From Bradyrhizobium canariense (lineage in GTDB: Bacteria; Pseudomonadota; Alphaproteobacteria; Rhizobiales; Xanthobacteraceae), in contig NZ_JAFCKJ010000003.1 of assembly GCF_018130465.1 (NCBI RefSeq), positions 62,001 through 126,000 on the forward strand: a stretch of 64,000 nucleotides of DNA, read 5' to 3'. Numbering within the stretch: position 1 is the stretch's first letter; every line of letters starts with the position of its first letter. Shown here one piece after another: positions 51,004-60,094 of this stretch. The notes beneath the pieces are model-generated. The model did not search any database. It saw nothing but the letters and a program-made list of their open reading frames with translations, and had not been told where the DNA came from. The position numbers and the translations under genes are program-made.

Positions 51004-51594
51004 CTATTTCGGGGGCGCCGGTGACGGGCTTGCCGCCGGCGAGGGGCTCGCGGCCGGCTGCGGCTGCGCATTGCCTGATGTCGGCGCGGCCGGCTGCGAG
51101 GCCGCGGCCGCCGCCTGCTGCGGCTGCGACGCCGGGTTGATCCAGCAAGCGTGCACACGGCTGTCCAGGGTCTCGGCGACCTTGGGATCGATCTGGCCGC
51201 CGAAGCGGGTCAGGCAGCGGAAGGCGGCCTGGATGTGGCCGCCGGGACAGCCGAAGCGGTCGTAGAGGTCGAGATGGCGGAATGCGGTATCGAGGTCATC
51301 CCGCCACATCAGCCGCACCACGCGCCGGCCGAGCCAGACGCATTCGGGGTTGCCGGCCGGACCGCTGATGACCTGGGCCGCCTCGGCGAACTCGTCGGTG
51401 CGGCGCTGGTTCTGGGCGGCATCCTTGGCGGCGTCGGCGGGCTGGGCGGCTGCCTTGCTCTGGTCCGGGGCGGGCGTGCCGCTCTGGGCGGAGGCGGCGT
51501 TGATGCCGACCAGGACGAGAAGGGAAGAAACGGCCAAGGTGGCGGCGAACTGCCGCAGGACCGCATTTCGTAACTCGAACACCCGTTGCCGCAT
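51004..51594 (-). CDS. Exported protein of unknown function in the ndv locus
   Basis: A 196-residue product with a signal peptide (about 10-36, ending INAASAQSG). It then has a Pro/Ala-rich linker, a compact core with five Cys (VISGPAGNPECVWLGRRVVRL, DLYDRFGCPGGHIQAAFRC, VHACWINP), and a Pro/Ser-rich tail. ATG 51594 is preferred (GGGGAA upstream); the frame opens at 51675. It lies between ndvB and ndvC on the ndvB strand, so a role in glucan synthesis or export is plausible. A third glucan gene, ndvD, has been described near ndvBC in B. japonicum; I cannot confirm that this is it. Confidence 0.62.
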   Translation of the reverse strand: MRQRVFELRNAVLRQFAATLAVSSLLVLVGINAASAQSGTPAPDQSKAAAQPADAAKDAAQNQRRTDEFAEAAQVISGPAGNPECVWLGRRVVRLMWRDDLDTAFRHLDLYDRFGCPGGHIQAAFRCLTRFGGQIDPKVAETLDSRVHACWINPASQPQQAAAAASQPAAPTSGNAQPQPAASPSPAASPSPAPPK

Positions 51595-51817
51595 GAATTC
51601 CCCAATATATTCACTGACCGTCCGCGCCAGGACCTCGCGGACGCGCCCGGTGATGGCGTCCAAATGGGTCTCCAATGCGGCGGAAAAGTCCTCCCGAGTC
51701 CATGACCTGAATCTCGAATTTTGTCCAGCAAAGTCACGATTCTAGACCTCGGTCGATCGGCCGCAGGTAAATTCCTCAGGGGAGGGATGGATCCATATCG
51801 GGGTCACCCCTTGGCAG

Positions 51818-53482
51818 ATGGCGTGCGAGCAGGTAATCGACGGCCCTTCGCGGAGGACGGAACCGATTTCTCTTCGTACGCCACTGGCGCTGCTGCTCGT
51901 TTCACTGGGTGCAATTGCTGCGGTGTGGTGGTGGCTTGCCACGCCGATCACGCTCGCGCGCGCCCCGATCGATCCCGCCGACAAGGTCCAGTGCGTCTCG
52001 TACGCGCCGTTCCGCGGCGAGCAGTCGCCGTTGAACGCATGGACCCATATCGAGGCCGACCAGATCGAGCAGGACCTGCGCCAGCTCAAGGAGATCACCG
52101 ACTGCGTCCGCACCTATTCGATGGAGAACGGCCTCGACCAGGTGCCGGCGATCGCCGCCAGGATCGGCGGGCTGAAGGTGCTCCAGGGCATCTGGCTCTC
52201 CAGCAACCGCACCAAGAATTTTGAGCAGGCCGCGCTCGCCATCCGTCTTTCCAAGGATTTCCCCGGCATCGTCACCAGCATCATCGTCGGCAACGAAGTG
52301 CTGCTGCGCGGCGAGATGACCACCGCCGACCTCGTCTCCATCATCCGCTTGGTGAAGGCGCAGGTCAGCGTGCCCGTCACCTATGCCGATGTCTGGGAGT
52401 TCTGGCTCAGGAACCGCGAGGTCTACGACGCCGTCGACTTCGTCACGATCCACATCCTGCCCTATTGGGAGGATTTTCCGGTCAAGGCGAAATTCGCGGC
52501 CGCCCATGTCGAACAGATCCGCGAGCGCATGGCGGCTGCATTTCCGGGCAAGGAGATCCTGATCGGCGAAACCGGCTGGCCGAGCGAAGGGCGCATGCGC
52601 GAGGGCGCGCTGCCGTCGCGGGCCAACCAGGCACGCGTCGTCTCCGAGATCCTGGGCCTCGCGAAAGCGCAGAAATTCCGCGTCAATCTGATCGAGTCCT
52701 ACGACCAGCCGTGGAAGCGCAAGCTGGAAGGCACCGTCGGCGGCTATTGGGGCCTCTACGACTCGGTGCGCCGGAGCCTGAAATATCCGCCGGGTGAGCC
52801 GATCAGCAATTTCCCTTACTGGAAATGGTACATGGGCGCCGGCATGGGCCTCTGCGTGCTGGTGTTCGCGGTCGCCGGTCTGACGTTGCGGCGCAGGCCC
52901 TGGACGCCGCGCTTCTCGGCCTGGCTCGGCGTGGCGATCTCGGCGACCTCGGCGGGCATCCTGCTCGGGATCGGCGCCGACAAGATGTACTACGAGAGCT
53001 ACGGCATCGGCGGCTGGCTGCTCTGGGGCACGCTGCTCGCCGCCGGCATCCTGTCGCCGATCTTCTGCGCGCAGGCGATGGTGATTGGCCGCAGCCTTCC
53101 GACCTTCCTCGATCTGCTCGGTCCGCGCGAGGGCCGGAAATGGTCGAAGCTCACCGCCGTGCTCGGCCTGACGCTGGCGGTGACCGCGGTGATCGCGGCG
53201 CAGACCGCGCTCGCCTTCGTGTTCGACCCGCGCTACCACGACTTTCCCTACGCCTCGCTGACGATGGCGGTGGTGCCGTTCGCGCTGTTGATGCTGAACC
53301 GGCCGCAGATCGGCCAGCGTCCGATCGCGGAGTCTGTTTTTGCCGGCGTGCTGACGCTGTCGGCGGCCTATGTGCTCTTCAACGAGGGCCGCGACAATTG
53401 GCAGTCGCTGTGGACCTGCGCGATCTACCTCTTGTTCGCGCTCACGCTGTGGCGGGCGCGGGCCGAGCAAATCCAAGAATGA
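51818..53482 (+). CDS. ndvC: Beta-glucan synthesis protein NdvC (GH17-like membrane protein)
   Basis: A 554-residue protein: N-terminal helix (22-45), GH17-like periplasmic domain (about 55-315) with Glu160 in IIVGNE and Glu251 in IGETGWPSEG, then about seven membrane helices (345-550). Length fits the 62-kDa NdvC of B. japonicum, which is needed for the beta-1,6 linkages of the cyclic glucan. The first domain is a clear relative of the NdvB N-terminal domain, sharing 'SYAPF', 'VGNEV..RGE' and 'GWPS.G'. It is divergent from the ndvB side. Confidence 0.86.
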   Translation: MACEQVIDGPSRRTEPISLRTPLALLLVSLGAIAAVWWWLATPITLARAPIDPADKVQCVSYAPFRGEQSPLNAWTHIEADQIEQDLRQLKEITDCVRTYSMENGLDQVPAIAARIGGLKVLQGIWLSSNRTKNFEQAALAIRLSKDFPGIVTSIIVGNEVLLRGEMTTADLVSIIRLVKAQVSVPVTYADVWEFWLRNREVYDAVDFVTIHILPYWEDFPVKAKFAAAHVEQIRERMAAAFPGKEILIGETGWPSEGRMREGALPSRANQARVVSEILGLAKAQKFRVNLIESYDQPWKRKLEGTVGGYWGLYDSVRRSLKYPPGEPISNFPYWKWYMGAGMGLCVLVFAVAGLTLRRRPWTPRFSAWLGVAISATSAGILLGIGADKMYYESYGIGGWLLWGTLLAAGILSPIFCAQAMVIGRSLPTFLDLLGPREGRKWSKLTAVLGLTLAVTAVIAAQTALAFVFDPRYHDFPYASLTMAVVPFALLMLNRPQIGQRPIAESVFAGVLTLSAAYVLFNEGRDNWQSLWTCAIYLLFALTLWRARAEQIQE

Positions 53483-53822
53483 ACAGGCCGATCGCCAGGC
53501 CCGACAGCACGACATTGTAGAGCACGATGCCGAGGCCGGCGGCGATGATGCCAACGGTGAGCAGCACGATCGACGGCCGCATCAGGTTCAGCGTCGCCAC
53601 CACCAGCGCGACGATGCCGAACACCGAATTCTTGAACAGCACGGTCGAGACCGAGCGGGCCTTGCAGACCAGGGTCTGAAGTCCGGCGTCGCAAGCGAGA
53701 CCGACCTGCGAGTTTTCGATTCCGAGGTAGCGCAGATAGAGCGCATAGCCGACGCTGGCGAAGCCGACGACGATCAGGAACTGCACCTGGTAGGGCGTGA
53801 GGCGGAAGGGCTTTTTGGTCAT
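53442..53822 (-). CDS. Small four-helix membrane protein
   Basis: A 126-residue integral membrane protein with four helices (FLIVVGFASVGYALYLRYL, VFGIVALVVATLNLM, IVLLTVGIIAAGLGIVLY, and the last at 107-120). Two cysteines in the loop CDAGLQTLVC could pair in the periplasm, as in VKOR- or DsbB-like proteins, though their usual motifs are missing. Its 3' end overlaps that of ndvC by 41 bases (convergent). Function is unknown. Confidence 0.7.
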   Translation of the reverse strand: MTKKPFRLTPYQVQFLIVVGFASVGYALYLRYLGIENSQVGLACDAGLQTLVCKARSVSTVLFKNSVFGIVALVVATLNLMRPSIVLLTVGIIAAGLGIVLYNVVLSGLAIGLFILGFARPAPATA

Positions 53823-53934
53823 GGCGGCAATATGGTCGGGAAGAGGGAACGGGGCAACAGGGGAGGCGCAAGTTTCTCGCGACCTGCGTGAGAACCTTCA
53901 CCCATGACGCTGATGAACTGCCGCGAGGTAAAAG

Positions 53935-55332
53935 CTACCGTCTGAAGAACGACGACAGCGTTGATCCCGCGGACGCCGTCTCCGGCTTGGCCGGCGCTGC
54001 CGGTTGCGCCGCAGGAGCAGGCGCGGGCTCCTCGCGCTTCGATGAGCGCTTGGAGGAATAGCTGCGGCGGCGCTTGTCCGGTTTGGCGGCGGGCGCGGGC
54101 GCCGGGGCGGTCTCGGCTTGCGGCACCGAGTCCTGGGTCTTGTCGGAGTTCTTCTCCTGAACCCTGTCTTGAGATTTTTCTTGCGTCTTCTCTTGTCCCT
54201 TCTCTTGTCCCTTGTCTTGGCCCTTGTCCTGGCCGCCGCGCATTGACAGCCGCTGGCCGTCGAACACGGTGGTCTCGCAGTGGCGATCGTTTTCGGCGAG
54301 GCCGGCGCAGAGCTTTGCTGCAGCCGCTGCATTGATCAGCGGGCCGGCACCGAGCCGGAGCTGCATGCCGAGCCCGGTGTTGCCTTCCTTGATCATGATG
54401 ATCGGCCGCAGCGCTGCGATCTCGGGATTGGATTTGGTGAGCCCGCGCCACAGCGCGCGCAGGCCGTCGAGCGAGTTGGCGCCACCGAGATCGATCGCGA
54501 AACGGGTCTGCTGGACCGCGATCGCGGGAGCCTCGCTTTCGGCGGCCTCCGGCGGCTTGGCGGATGCAGCGGCGACTTCGACCGGGGCGGGCGCCGGATC
54601 TGGCTTCTTCTCGACAGCCTTCTCAGTGGTCTCGGGCTGAACCAGTTTCGAGGCGGCCGGATCGGGCGGCGCCATGATCGATTTGGACGGGACCAACGGA
54701 AGCATCGGCAGGGCCGACGTCGTCACCGGCGACTGCGCCACGAGCGAGGCCGCTGCCGCGCTCTGCGGCGGCGGACTCAACGGCTCCTTTGCGGACTCCT
54801 TCGTGTCCTTTGCGGCCTCGGCGCGCGGCTTGTCGTTGGCCGGAGCCGGGGTCGAGGCGACCGGCGCGATGCTGGGCGCCGGTGGCCCGATCAAAATTGG
54901 CGCGTCCTGCGGCTTCGCAACGGACGCCTGCGGCGGCGTTGTCGTCTGCTTGGCGATGGCGCCGGTGACGGATTCGAGCCCTTGCTCCACCACGGTGACG
55001 CGCGAATAGAGCCGGTCACGATCGGTGTTCAGCGTCTCGATGGCGGAGGCAAGGCGGCGAGCCTCGTTCTGGCTCTCCTTGGTCAGAATCTGGAGCCGGT
55101 CGGCCTGGCGCGCGAGATCGGCGGACGCAACCTGATCGCGCCGCCAGCCGAGCTGGGCCTGGTTGGCCAACACGGCAATCACCACGGCGCCGACGGCCGC
55201 CACGCCCCACGAGCCCAGCCGCCACATCATGCCGCGATCGAAAGACCTCTCCTCGGCTACAAGTCCGGAGAACAGCCCGCCGGTCTCCTTGGCGCCGAAG
55301 GCATCCGCCAGTGGGTCGGAATCCTTTGCCAT
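53935..55332 (-). CDS. Single-span envelope protein with SPOR-like C-terminal region
   Basis: A 465-residue protein. The cytosolic start (MAKDSDPLADAFGAKETGG) is followed by one membrane helix (about 41-60), a coiled coil (70-125) and a long Pro/Ala/Lys-rich periplasmic linker. A folded domain follows (TRFAIDLGGANSLDGLRALW to CETTVFDGQRLSM, about 280-365), with the strand-helix plan of SPOR domains that bind denuded peptidoglycan. Next is a run of GQ(D/E)K-type repeats (about 366-392) and a basic tail. A division or cell-wall role is inferred. ATG 55332 is chosen over the earlier 55374. Confidence 0.72.
   Translation of the reverse strand: MAKDSDPLADAFGAKETGGLFSGLVAEERSFDRGMMWRLGSWGVAAVGAVVIAVLANQAQLGWRRDQVASADLARQADRLQILTKESQNEARRLASAIETLNTDRDRLYSRVTVVEQGLESVTGAIAKQTTTPPQASVAKPQDAPILIGPPAPSIAPVASTPAPANDKPRAEAAKDTKESAKEPLSPPPQSAAAASLVAQSPVTTSALPMLPLVPSKSIMAPPDPAASKLVQPETTEKAVEKKPDPAPAPVEVAAASAKPPEAAESEAPAIAVQQTRFAIDLGGANSLDGLRALWRGLTKSNPEIAALRPIIMIKEGNTGLGMQLRLGAGPLINAAAAAKLCAGLAENDRHCETTVFDGQRLSMRGGQDKGQDKGQEKGQEKTQEKSQDRVQEKNSDKTQDSVPQAETAPAPAPAAKPDKRRRSYSSKRSSKREEPAPAPAAQPAAPAKPETASAGSTLSSFFRR
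54165..54235 (-). repeat. 12-base tandem repeats coding GQ(D/E)K
   Basis: Several head-to-tail copies of CCCTTCTCTTGT and close variants (+ strand view) encode four-residue GQDK/GQEK units that decay towards the 3' end of the gene. Such runs can change in copy number by slippage. Confidence 0.7.
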
Positions 55333-55506
55333 GAACGTTAAGTGCCCAACCCCTGTCCGGCTTCCCCGAATCAATCAGGGAACATTAACAGGAAAACTGC
55401 GTCGCACTTGAACTCCGGGCGTTTGCGGGGGTAGCAAGGCGATGGCTCATGAGGGCGGCCGTCGCCCGCTAGCGCCGATTGATTCGGCCGGATTGACAGG
55501 ATTTCG

Positions 55507-56862
55507 ATGACCGCCCGTTCCAGCCTCACGATCGTGCTCGCCGCCGGCGAAGGCACGCGCATGCGATCGAGCCTGCCGAAAGTGCTACACCCCGTCGCGC
55601 ACCAGAGCCTGCTCGCCCACGTGCTCGCCGCGGCGCCCAAGGGAACCGGCACCTCGCTCGCGGTCGTGATCGGACCCGACCACCAGGCGGTGGCGGACGA
55701 AGCAAAGCGCATCCGCCCCGACGCGCTCACCTTCGTGCAGCATGAACGGCTCGGCACCGCGCATGCGGTGCTGGCGGCGCGTGACGCCATTGCGCGGGGC
55801 GTGGATGATCTGCTGATCGCGTTCGGCGACACGCCGCTGATCTCGGCCGAGACCTTTGCGCGGCTGCGCGCGCCGCTCGCCAAAGGCGCCGCGATTGCGG
55901 CGCTCGGCTTCCGCGCCGCCGATCCCACCGGCTATGGCCGCTTCATCGTCGCGGGCGACCGCCTGGTCGCGATCCGCGAGCAGGCCGACGCGAGCACCGA
56001 GGAGCGCAAGATCGACCTGTGCAATGCGGGCGTGATGGCGATCGACGGGCGCCGCGCACTCGCGATCCTCGACAAGATCGGCAATGCGAATTCCAAGGGC
56101 GAATACTATCTGACCGACGCGGTCGGCATTGTCAGCGAGCAGGGATGGGATGCCGTGGTGATCGAAACCAGCGAGGACGAAGTGCGCGGCATCAACACCA
56201 AGGCGCAGCTCGCCGAGGCCGAAAGCGTGATGCAGGCGCGGCTGCGCAAGGCCGCGATGGAAGCCGGCGTCACGCTGATTGCGCCTGAAACCGTCTATCT
56301 CGCCGCCGATACCGTGTTCGGCAAGGACGTGACGATCGAGCCCTTCGTGGTGATCGGCCCCGGCGTTTCGATCGGCGACGGCACGGTGGTCCATTCCTTC
56401 TCGCATGTCGTCGAGACGTCGCTCGGCAAGAAGGTCTCCATCGGCCCCTATGCGCGGCTTCGGCCCGGCACTTCGCTCGGCGACGGCGCGCGCATCGGCA
56501 ATTTCGTGGAGACCAAGGCCGCGACGCTGGAGGCCGGCGTCAAGGTCAACCATCTGTCCTACATTGGCGACGCCACCGTCGGCGCCAATTCCAACATCGG
56601 CGCCGGCACCATCACCTGCAACTACGATGGCTTCAAGAAGCACAAGACGATCATCGGGCAGGGCGCCTTCGTCGGCACCAACTCCTCGCTGGTCGCACCG
56701 GTGACAATCGGCAACGGCGCCTATATCGGCTCGGGCTCGGTGATCACGCGCGACGTGCCTGACGACGCGATGGCGCTGGAGCGCAGCCCGCAGACCATCC
56801 GCGAAGGTGGTGCCGCGCGCTATCGCGAGATGAAGACGCGAGGGAAGAAGCCGGAGAAGTGA
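55507..56862 (+). CDS. glmU: Bifunctional N-acetylglucosamine-1-phosphate uridyltransferase / GlcN-1-P acetyltransferase
   Basis: A 451-residue enzyme. The N-terminal pyrophosphorylase domain (1-230) shows [20 protein letters not shown] and GDTPLI, uniting UTP with GlcNAc-1-P. The C-terminal left-handed beta-helix (about 245-435) acetylates GlcN-1-P with acetyl-CoA and carries the hexapeptide repeats, [14 protein letters not shown] and GTNSSLVAP. It makes UDP-GlcNAc for peptidoglycan and lipid A. glmS lies downstream on the same strand with only one small opposing gene between, so the pathway is clustered. Confidence 0.96.
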   Translation: MTARSSLTIVLAAGEGTRMRSSLPKVLHPVAHQSLLAHVLAAAPKGTGTSLAVVIGPDHQAVADEAKRIRPDALTFVQHERLGTAHAVLAARDAIARGVDDLLIAFGDTPLISAETFARLRAPLAKGAAIAALGFRAADPTGYGRFIVAGDRLVAIREQADASTEERKIDLCNAGVMAIDGRRALAILDKIGNANSKGEYYLTDAVGIVSEQGWDAVVIETSEDEVRGINTKAQLAEAESVMQARLRKAAMEAGVTLIAPETVYLAADTVFGKDVTIEPFVVIGPGVSIGDGTVVHSFSHVVETSLGKKVSIGPYARLRPGTSLGDGARIGNFVETKAATLEAGVKVNHLSYIGDATVGANSNIGAGTITCNYDGFKKHKTIIGQGAFVGTNSSLVAPVTIGNGAYIGSGSVITRDVPDDAMALERSPQTIREGGAARYREMKTRGKKPEK

Positions 56863-56868
56863 GCGGCG

Positions 56869-57087
56869 CTATTCGTCGTCGGCGAATTCCGAGAAGATCG
56901 CGCGCGTCAGGCGCCAGCCGCGCGGTTTAGCACGCTTTGCCGGTTCGCCGGCGGCGTGCTTGATGAAGACGGGCTTGCTTTCCTTGCCGCGCTGGGGCGG
57001 CGGCCAATGTGCAAGGTGCGTGCCGGTGGTCTCGCTGGCGCGCACCGACATCGACGACAGACCTTTGCGGTTGGATGAGCCTTTCAT
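56869..57087 (-). CDS. Small basic conserved hypothetical protein
   Basis: A 72-residue product beginning MKGSSNRKGLSSMSVRASET and ending IFSEFADDE. It is basic and Pro/Lys-rich in the middle (HWPPPQRGKESKPVFIKHAA) and probably partly disordered. A GGGAG lies about seven bases before the ATG. It sits antisense-oriented between glmU and glmS, six bases from the glmU stop. Function is unknown. Confidence 0.6.
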   Translation of the reverse strand: MKGSSNRKGLSSMSVRASETTGTHLAHWPPPQRGKESKPVFIKHAAGEPAKRAKPRGWRLTRAIFSEFADDE

Positions 57088-57118
57088 GGCCAGATCTCCC
57101 GAATGGGAGCGTTGGCCA

Positions 57119-57137
57119 AACTTGTTGACAACAAGTT
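57119..57137. promoter_or_regulatory. Perfect 19-bp palindrome over the glmS -35 region
   Basis: AACTTGTTGACAACAAGTT is a 9-1-9 perfect dyad. It overlaps TTGACA (57125-57130), from which a 17-base spacer leads to GTTTAA (57148-57153), a candidate promoter for glmS. The outer arms AACTTGT / ACAAGTT equal those of the Nudix palindrome, suggesting a common type of regulator. Confidence 0.55.
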
Positions 57138-57304
57138 AATACGCGCGGTTTAAGGCCGGCCAATTCGACGCAGGCGAGGCTCGCTGCCACCGGTGCTGTC
57201 TCAATCAGCAATAATTATTGAGTATCTGGTTCCTTACGAACTTCGCTAAGAACCGAGCGGGTCGTTTAGGCGATTTTTCGACGATTTGGGGGATATTGAT
57301 CCGC

Positions 57305-59131
57305 ATGTGCGGGATTGTCGGCATTCTCGGGCGCGAGCCGGTTGCAGAGCAATTGGTGGATTCGCTCAAACGTCTTGAATATCGCGGCTATGACTCCGCG
57401 GGCGTCGCCACGCTCGAAGGCAAGCATCTCGAGCGCCGCCGCGCCGAGGGCAAGCTGAAGAATCTGGAGAAGCGGCTGGAAGCCGAGCCGCTCAAGGGCA
57501 CGACCGGAATCGGTCATACCCGCTGGGCCACTCACGGCAAGCCGACCGTGAACAACGCCCATCCGCATGCGACCGAGCGCGTCGCCGTCGTTCACAACGG
57601 CATCATCGAGAATTTCCGCGAGCTGCGCGAGGAGCTCGAGAAGAAAGGCACGGTGTTCCACACCCAGACCGACACCGAGATCGTGCTGCATCTCGTCGAC
57701 GATCTGCTCACGCGCGGCAACAAGCCCGTGGAAGCGGTGAAATTGACGCTGGCGCGGCTGCGCGGCGCGTTCGCGCTCGGCTTCATCTTCGCCGGCGAGG
57801 ACGACCTGATGATCGGCGCCCGCAACGGTCCGCCGCTCGCGATCGGCTATGGTGACGGCGAGATGTATCTCGGCTCCGACGCCATCGCGCTCGGGCCGTT
57901 CACCGACACGATCAGCTATCTCGAGGACGGCGACTGGGTCGTGCTGACCCACAAGAACGCGACGATCTTCGACAAGGACGGCCACGCCGTCCAGCGCGAC
58001 AAGATCAAGCACGCCGCCTCGACCTCGCTGGTCGACAAGGCCAACTACCGCCACTTCATGGCCAAGGAGATCCACGAGCAGCCGGAAGTGGTTGGCCACA
58101 CGCTTGCACGCTATGTCGACATGGCGACCGAGCGGGTCTCGCTGCCGGTCAAGCTGCCGTTCGACTTCAAGAACATCCAGCGCATCAACATCACCGCTTG
58201 CGGCACCGCGAGTTACGCCGGCTTCGTCGCAAAATACTGGTTCGAGCGTTTTGCGCGCGTGCCGGTCGAGGTCGACGTCGCCTCCGAATTCCGCTACCGC
58301 GAAGCGCCGCTTCGCAAGGGCGATCTCGCCATCTTCATCTCGCAATCGGGCGAGACCGCCGACACGTTGGCCGCGTTGCGTTATGCCAAGGACCAGGGCG
58401 TGCACACGATCGCCGTCGTCAACGTTCCGACCTCGACGATCGCGCGCGAAAGCGAGACCGTGCTGCCAACGCTGGCCGGCCCCGAGATCGGCGTCGCCTC
58501 GACCAAGGCCTTCACCTGCCAGCTCATGGTACTGGCAAATCTTGCGATCGCGGCCGGCAAGGCGCGTGGCGAACTGTCCGACGAGGACGAAACCAAGCTC
58601 GTCCATGGGCTCGTCGAGATTCCACGTTTGATGTCGGATGCGCTCACCACCGAGCTCCAGATCGAGAAGCTCGCCCGCGAGATCGCGAAGTCGCGTGACG
58701 TGCTCTATCTCGGCCGCGGCACCAGCTTCCCGCTCGCCCTCGAAGGCGCGTTGAAGCTGAAGGAGATCTCCTACATCCACGCCGAGGGCTATGCCGCCGG
58801 CGAGCTCAAGCACGGCCCGATCGCGCTGATCGACGAGACCATGCCGGTCGTCGTCATCGCGCCCTACGACCGGGTGTTCGAAAAGACCGTCTCCAACATG
58901 CAGGAGGTCGCTGCCCGCGGCGGCAAGATCATCCTGATGACCGACGCCAAAGGCGCGGAGGAGGCGACCGTCGAATCTCTCGTCACCATCGTCATGCCTG
59001 ATATGGCGGCGGCGTTCACGCCGATGGTCTATGCCGTCCCCGTTCAGCTGCTCGCCTATCATACGGCGGTCATCATGGGTACCGACGTCGACCAGCCGCG
59101 CAACCTCGCGAAATCGGTGACCGTGGAATAG
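57305..59131 (+). CDS. glmS: Glutamine--fructose-6-phosphate aminotransferase
   Basis: A 608-residue enzyme making glucosamine-6-phosphate, the first step of UDP-GlcNAc synthesis. The N-terminal glutaminase domain begins MCGIVGILG with nucleophile Cys after the initiator Met, and shows GHTRWATHG near residue 75. Two SIS sugar-isomerase domains follow (about 285-425 and 455-600; SQSGETADT, GRGTSFPLALEGALKLKEIS). It ends KSVTVE, the conserved tail. ATG 57305 is certain because the Cys must be at position 2. No glmS ribozyme is seen upstream. Confidence 0.97.
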   Translation: MCGIVGILGREPVAEQLVDSLKRLEYRGYDSAGVATLEGKHLERRRAEGKLKNLEKRLEAEPLKGTTGIGHTRWATHGKPTVNNAHPHATERVAVVHNGIIENFRELREELEKKGTVFHTQTDTEIVLHLVDDLLTRGNKPVEAVKLTLARLRGAFALGFIFAGEDDLMIGARNGPPLAIGYGDGEMYLGSDAIALGPFTDTISYLEDGDWVVLTHKNATIFDKDGHAVQRDKIKHAASTSLVDKANYRHFMAKEIHEQPEVVGHTLARYVDMATERVSLPVKLPFDFKNIQRINITACGTASYAGFVAKYWFERFARVPVEVDVASEFRYREAPLRKGDLAIFISQSGETADTLAALRYAKDQGVHTIAVVNVPTSTIARESETVLPTLAGPEIGVASTKAFTCQLMVLANLAIAAGKARGELSDEDETKLVHGLVEIPRLMSDALTTELQIEKLAREIAKSRDVLYLGRGTSFPLALEGALKLKEISYIHAEGYAAGELKHGPIALIDETMPVVVIAPYDRVFEKTVSNMQEVAARGGKIILMTDAKGAEEATVESLVTIVMPDMAAAFTPMVYAVPVQLLAYHTAVIMGTDVDQPRNLAKSVTVE

Positions 59132-59151
59132 GCAGACGGATCCGGCCGGAA

Positions 59152-59202
59152 CGCTTCGTGGTCTTCCAAAACCTGCTAGAAGACCCTAGCTTGAACGAAG
59201 CG
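59152..59202 (+). other. Two-tier hairpin between glmS and the DUF502 gene
   Basis: Outer arms CGCTTCGT / ACGAAGCG (8 bp) enclose inner arms GGTCTTC / GAAGACC (7 bp). No T run follows, so it may be a processing or stability element as much as a terminator. Confidence 0.45.
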
Positions 59203-59219
59203 ACCGACCTGGAACCCGA

Positions 59220-59990
59220 ATGAACCCCCGTGACGACGCGCCTGCGCCTCTTGATCCCGTGCCGGAGCCGCATACCGGCCTGATAGGCCGCTTCCGCAAC
59301 TATTTCCTCACCGGCCTCATCGTGACGGGGCCGATTGCGATCACGCTGTACCTGGTCTGGTGGTTCGTCACCTGGGTTGATGGCGTGGTTCGACCATTCG
59401 TGCCGCTGGCCTATCGGCCCGAGACTTATCTGCCCTACGTCATTCCCGGCTGGGGGCTGATCGTCGCATTTTTCACTCTGACGCTGGTCGGCTTCCTCGC
59501 GGCCAATTTGATCGGCCGGACGCTGGTCGATGTCGGCGAGACCTTCCTCGGCCGGATCCCGGCGGTGCGTGCCATCTATCGCGGCCTGAAGCAGGTGTTC
59601 GAGACGCTGTTCTCGGGCAAGGGCTCGAGCTTCCGCAAAGTCGGCCTGGTCGAGTTTCCCTCGCCGGGCATGTGGTCGATCGTGCTGATCTCGCAATCGC
59701 CGAACGAGGACCTCTCCCGCAGCCTGCCGGGTCAGGAGGAGCACGTCTCGGTGTTCCTGCCGTGCTCGCCGAACCCGACCACCGGCTTCTTCTTCTACGT
59801 CCCCAAGAGCAAGGTCATCGAGGTCGACCTCAGTACCGAAGACGCAGCCACGCTGATCATGTCGGCCGGCGTCGTGCAGCCGGGCTCGGCGCCCGACCCG
59901 AAGAAGGCGGCGGCGCTCGCAGGCATGGCGAATGCCGCGCGTATCGCCAACGCCTCGGCGCTCAAGCCCCAGCCTGCGAAGGTGGAGTAG
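59220..59990 (+). CDS. DUF502 membrane protein
   Basis: A 256-residue inner-membrane protein of the DUF502 family. Two helices near 30-52 and 78-98 (FLTGLIVTGPIAITLYLVWW, LIVAFFTLTLVGFLAANLIG) are followed by the conserved IPAVRAIYRGLKQVFETLF and a beta-rich cytosolic part (SIVLISQSPN ... VSVFLPCSPNPTTGFFFYVP). Family function is unknown. It begins 88 bases after glmS, across the two-tier hairpin. Confidence 0.88.
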   Translation: MNPRDDAPAPLDPVPEPHTGLIGRFRNYFLTGLIVTGPIAITLYLVWWFVTWVDGVVRPFVPLAYRPETYLPYVIPGWGLIVAFFTLTLVGFLAANLIGRTLVDVGETFLGRIPAVRAIYRGLKQVFETLFSGKGSSFRKVGLVEFPSPGMWSIVLISQSPNEDLSRSLPGQEEHVSVFLPCSPNPTTGFFFYVPKSKVIEVDLSTEDAATLIMSAGVVQPGSAPDPKKAAALAGMANAARIANASALKPQPAKVE

Positions 59991-60094
59991 GGCCATTCCT
60001 CTGCGGGATGGCCGCCGTTCACGCGGGCGCCCCGTCCTCTGCTAGTCTCCGGTTGAACTGAGCGCGTTGCTCGGAATTCGATCTGGAGTGCACG

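Noticed and set aside
51902-53554. 550-codon - strand frame across ndvC
   Set aside because: Antisense shadow; ndvC has the GH17-like residues and membrane helices.
57138-57304. glmS ribozyme in the glmS leader
   Set aside because: The ribozyme is known mainly from Gram-positive bacteria and its core pattern is not visible here.
57266-59062. 598-codon - strand frame across glmS
   Set aside because: Antisense shadow of glmS, which is complete from Cys2 to the conserved tail.
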